A DNA stretch of 7,627 bases from Nitrospirota bacterium (GTDB lineage Bacteria; Nitrospirota; UBA9217), in NCBI GenBank assembly GCA_013334545.1, contig JAAXXJ010000135.1, positions 1-7,627 of the forward strand, read 5' to 3'. Within the stretch, counting starts at the first letter, position 1. Every line of letters begins with the position of its first letter. The position numbers and the translations under genes were made by a program. Positions 5,384 through 7,627 of the stretch are shown here, one piece after another. The notes below the pieces were generated by a model, which saw only the letters and a program-made list of their open reading frames with translations, did not search any database and had not been told where the DNA came from.

Positions 5384-5773
5384 CTAGAAATAGAGCATCC
5401 CATCGAACTCCAGTGCGTAATGGATAAGATGGATCCCGCCCAATATCTCGGTCCCCTCGATCAGGTCCTCTTTCCTCAAGTTCCTGTTGACCGCCACCTG
5501 TTGGCAGAGCTGGAACTTGACCCCCGCGGCGAGCGCCTCGGCGAGGCGCTGTTCGAACGTCGCGATGCCGGGCGGAACCGTTCCTTCTTCCCGGATCTTT
5601 CCCTTGATGACCGCGTCTGCCCCGTCCTGGACGCAGTAGACGACCGCATCACAGCCGGAACACTGGGCGATAGTGGCGAACATGATCGCCGACTTTACCT
5701 TGCCGATGTCCTTGACCCCTGATGACAGCTGCACGGCGAACTTCTTGCGTTCCGTTTTCACCGGTTCCCCCAT
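5384..5773 (-). CDS. DsrE-like family small protein
   Basis: The 129-residue soluble protein resembles the DsrE/DsrF/TusD fold family, whose members carry or relay sulfur through a conserved cysteine or have less defined redox roles. The ATG at 5771-5773 (- strand) is chosen because GGGGAGG lies five bases upstream; an upstream GTG/ATG frame lacks such a site. The pattern is an opening strand KKFAVQLSSG, a helix with KVKSAIMFATIAQ, then DAVVYCVQDGADAV (strand), a helix FEQRLAEALAAGV, a strand KFQLC with Cys90 at the place of the family cysteine, and a tail NLRKEDLIEGTEILGG. Further cysteines are Cys38, Cys41 (a C-x2-C pair) and Cys47. The gene follows ftsH on the same strand with 153 bases between them and a strong terminator in that gap, so it is probably transcribed separately, though I found no convincing promoter. 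No tus or dsr partners are visible, so a sulfur-relay role is unproven. Confidence 0.78.
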   Translation of the reverse strand: MGEPVKTERKKFAVQLSSGVKDIGKVKSAIMFATIAQCSGCDAVVYCVQDGADAVIKGKIREEGTVPPGIATFEQRLAEALAAGVKFQLCQQVAVNRNLRKEDLIEGTEILGGIHLIHYALEFDGMLYF

Positions 5774-5865
5774 GGATGCCTCCCCTCGCTGTGCTGGTCC
5801 GGCAATGCATTGAGACGTCCTTGAACGCAGGGCGGCCGGCGATGACCGCAACCAGGCGGTCAGAC

Positions 5866-5892
5866 AAAAAGCGCTCTCCCTGCTGAGAGCGC
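5866..5892 (-). terminator. Strong intrinsic terminator of ftsH
   Basis: On the - strand GCGCTCTC, a 6-base loop (AGCAGG) and GAGAGCGC form a perfect 8-bp stem, followed directly by TTTTT. It begins about 35 bases after the ftsH stop codon and insulates the downstream DsrE-like gene. Confidence 0.88.
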
Positions 5893-5926
5893 CTTTCGTT
5901 ACCTACGATGATCAAGGGCCGAGGAT

Positions 5927-7627
5927 CTACGTTTCCTTCTTCTTCTCCGGCAGCCCCAGTACTTTCCGGATCTCCTCGCCTTCCAGCGTTTCCTTCTCGA
6001 GCAGCACCTTCGCCAGCGTCCTGAGCCGTTCCTGGTTCTGCGTCAGCATGTCCTTGACCTTCGCGTAGGACCCGTCGATCAGCCTCCTTACCTCCTGGTC
6101 GATCTCGCGCGCTGTGTCCTCGCTGTAGGCTTTGGGCCCGTTGGGCAGGCCGATGTCAAGGAACATGGGCCGCCGCTCCTTCTCAAAGGTGAGCGGTCCG
6201 AACTTCTCGGTCATCCCGTATTCGGTCACCATGCTGCGGGCAATGCCGGCGGCGCGCTGGAGGTCGTTCTGCGCTCCCGTGGAGACCTCGCCAAAGACGA
6301 TCTCCTCCGCAACGCGGCCGCCGAGCATTACGCACAGCTTGTCGAGCAGTTCCGTCCGGGTCATGAGATACCGGTCCTCGGTCGGTAGCTGGAGCGTGTA
6401 GCCCAGGGCAGTGATGCCGCGTTGGACGATGGACACGCGGTGCACCGGGTCCGTAGTCGGCAGGAGCTCCGCGACGATCGTGTGGCCGCACTCATGATAG
6501 GCCACAATGTCCTTCTCCTTCTTGTTCATGACGCGCCGCTTCTTCTCAAGGCCCGCGATGAGACGGTCGATGGCGGCCTCGAAGTCCGTCATCTCCACTT
6601 CGGTCTTGTTCTTGCGTGCCGCGAGAAGCGCCGCCTCGTTCACCATGTTGGCCAGGTCCGCCCCCACGAACCCCGGCGTGCGCGCGGCGATCACCTTCAG
6701 GTCCACGTCCTTGGAGAGCTTCACGCCCCGCACATGGATCTGGAGAATGTCCTCGCGGTCCTTGATGTTCGGACGGTCCACGAGGACGTGGCGGTCAAAG
6801 CGGCCCGCGCGCAGCAGGGCCGGGTCCAGGATCTCCGGCCGGTTCGTAGCAGCCATGATGATGACGCCCTTCCGCGGGTCGAAGCCGTCCATCTCGGCAA
6901 GCAGCTGGTTCAGGGTCTGCTCGCGCTCCTCGTGACCGCCGGCAATACCGGCGCCCCGGGCCCGGCCCAGCGCGTCAAGCTCGTCAATGAAGATGATGCA
7001 CGGCGCTCTCTGGATCGCCTGCTTGAACAGGTCACGCACGCGCGACGCGCCCACGCCGACGAACATCTCGACGAACTCGGAGCCGCTCATGGAAAAGAAC
7101 GGCACCTTGGCCTCGCCGGCCACGGCCCGCGCCAGCAGTGTCTTGCCGGTCCCGGGAGGGCCCACAAGCATGACGCCTTTCGGGATGCGGCCGCCGAGCC
7201 GGGTGAACTTGTCCGGGCGCTTGAGGAACTCAACGACCTCGATCAACTCTTCCTTCGCCTCTTCCACGCCGGCGACGTCGTTGAACGTGACCTTCACGTC
7301 GCTTTCGCCGTAGATCTTGGCCCTGGACTTTCCGAAGCTCATGATGGTCTCGCCGGGTCCGCCGCCACCCATTCTCCGGAACACGAACGTCCAGATCACG
7401 ACCAGGACGACGAGTGGCAGGATCCAGGCGAGCAGGAAGTCCTTGAACCAGTTCTCGGTGATCCGTCCCTCGTAGGTCACCCCGCTCGCCTCGAGGCTCT
7501 TGATCAGCTCGGGGTCCTCGATCCGCACGGAAACAAAGGGCTTGTCCTTGTCCCCTTCTTTGACGGTGCCACGGACCTGCTCGTTCGTGATGACGATGTC
7601 CTTCACTTGTTTCTGGGCGAGCAGCTG
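5927..7627 (-). CDS. ftsH: ATP-dependent zinc metalloprotease FtsH, 5' partial
   Basis: FtsH is a hexameric inner-membrane protease that unfolds and degrades misfolded membrane proteins and short-lived regulators. The frame is open to the window edge (first visible residues QLLAQKQVKDIV), so the GTG at 7606 is internal and the first membrane helix is missing. Counting from the edge (566 residues): the end of the periplasmic domain (1-61); second transmembrane helix (about 63-83) followed by FRRMGGGG; Walker A GPPGTGKT (156-163); pore motif MFVG (188-191); Walker B IIFIDE (211-216); second region of homology ATNRPEILDPALLRAGRFDR (260-279) with its arginine fingers; zinc motif HECGH (378-382); and the third zinc ligand Asp455 in GAQNDL. 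HECGH has cysteine where alanine is usual (HEAGH), but both histidines and the glutamate remain. The C-terminus is short (LPEKKKET) compared with E. coli. A strong terminator follows. The gene points towards parC across the accessory stretch. Confidence 0.97.
   Translation of the reverse strand, partial: QLLAQKQVKDIVITNEQVRGTVKEGDKDKPFVSVRIEDPELIKSLEASGVTYEGRITENWFKDFLLAWILPLVVLVVIWTFVFRRMGGGGPGETIMSFGKSRAKIYGESDVKVTFNDVAGVEEAKEELIEVVEFLKRPDKFTRLGGRIPKGVMLVGPPGTGKTLLARAVAGEAKVPFFSMSGSEFVEMFVGVGASRVRDLFKQAIQRAPCIIFIDELDALGRARGAGIAGGHEEREQTLNQLLAEMDGFDPRKGVIIMAATNRPEILDPALLRAGRFDRHVLVDRPNIKDREDILQIHVRGVKLSKDVDLKVIAARTPGFVGADLANMVNEAALLAARKNKTEVEMTDFEAAIDRLIAGLEKKRRVMNKKEKDIVAYHECGHTIVAELLPTTDPVHRVSIVQRGITALGYTLQLPTEDRYLMTRTELLDKLCVMLGGRVAEEIVFGEVSTGAQNDLQRAAGIARSMVTEYGMTEKFGPLTFEKERRPMFLDIGLPNGPKAYSEDTAREIDQEVRRLIDGSYAKVKDMLTQNQERLRTLAKVLLEKETLEGEEIRKVLGLPEKKKET

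Noticed and set aside
1..7627. CRISPR array, tRNA or rRNA genes, phage or defence gene cluster
   Set aside because: No regularly spaced repeats, no cloverleaf or rRNA-like stretches, and no phage, nuclease or toxin-antitoxin motifs were seen.

Overview
The window is GC-rich bacterial chromosomal DNA. Two conserved housekeeping genes run off its edges and point towards each other: parC (DNA topoisomerase IV subunit A, + strand, 5' end missing) on the left and ftsH (membrane AAA+ zinc protease, - strand, 5' end missing) on the right. The protein types (ParC without a GyrA box, a GAF plus HD-GYP c-di-GMP phosphodiesterase, a DsrE-like protein, a YjbQ-type protein) suggest a Gram-negative lineage such as Nitrospirota or a deltaproteobacterial group. 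This is an impression from protein flavour, not a proven placement.

Layout. 1-1926: parC 3' part. 1927-2194: no gene seen. 2195-2612: a yjbQ-family gene, complete in length but broken by one extra base at an in-frame TGA. 2613-2764: AT-rich intergenic DNA with a good extended -10 promoter. 2765-3940: intact GAF/HD-GYP regulator. 3986-4384: relic of an alpha/beta hydrolase with three single-base losses and no C-terminal half. 4385-4616: nothing recognised. From here all genes lie on the - strand. 4617-4802: a 61-codon gene of unknown function with a near-perfect Shine-Dalgarno. 4803-5330: gene-free stretch with two diverged copies of a palindromic repeat and several stem-loops. 5331-5348: terminator. 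5384-5773: DsrE-like small protein. 5866-5892: strong terminator of ftsH. 5927-7627: ftsH.

The + strand half and the - strand half converge near 4.4-4.6 kb. Between the two housekeeping genes lies about 4 kb of looser accessory DNA in which two of five genes are broken, while the roughly 4.8 kb of conserved coding sequence (parC, HD-GYP gene, ftsH) reads without interruption. That contrast argues for real decay rather than general sequencing error. The intact genes do not form an evident single pathway: chromosome decatenation, c-di-GMP turnover, possible sulfur handling and membrane proteolysis. I see no CRISPR array, no tRNA or rRNA, no intact mobile element and no clear new multi-gene system. 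The items most worth a second look are the small gene at 4617-4802, the repeat pair at 4881-4962 and 5153-5200, and the yjbQ frameshift at a UGA C stop.
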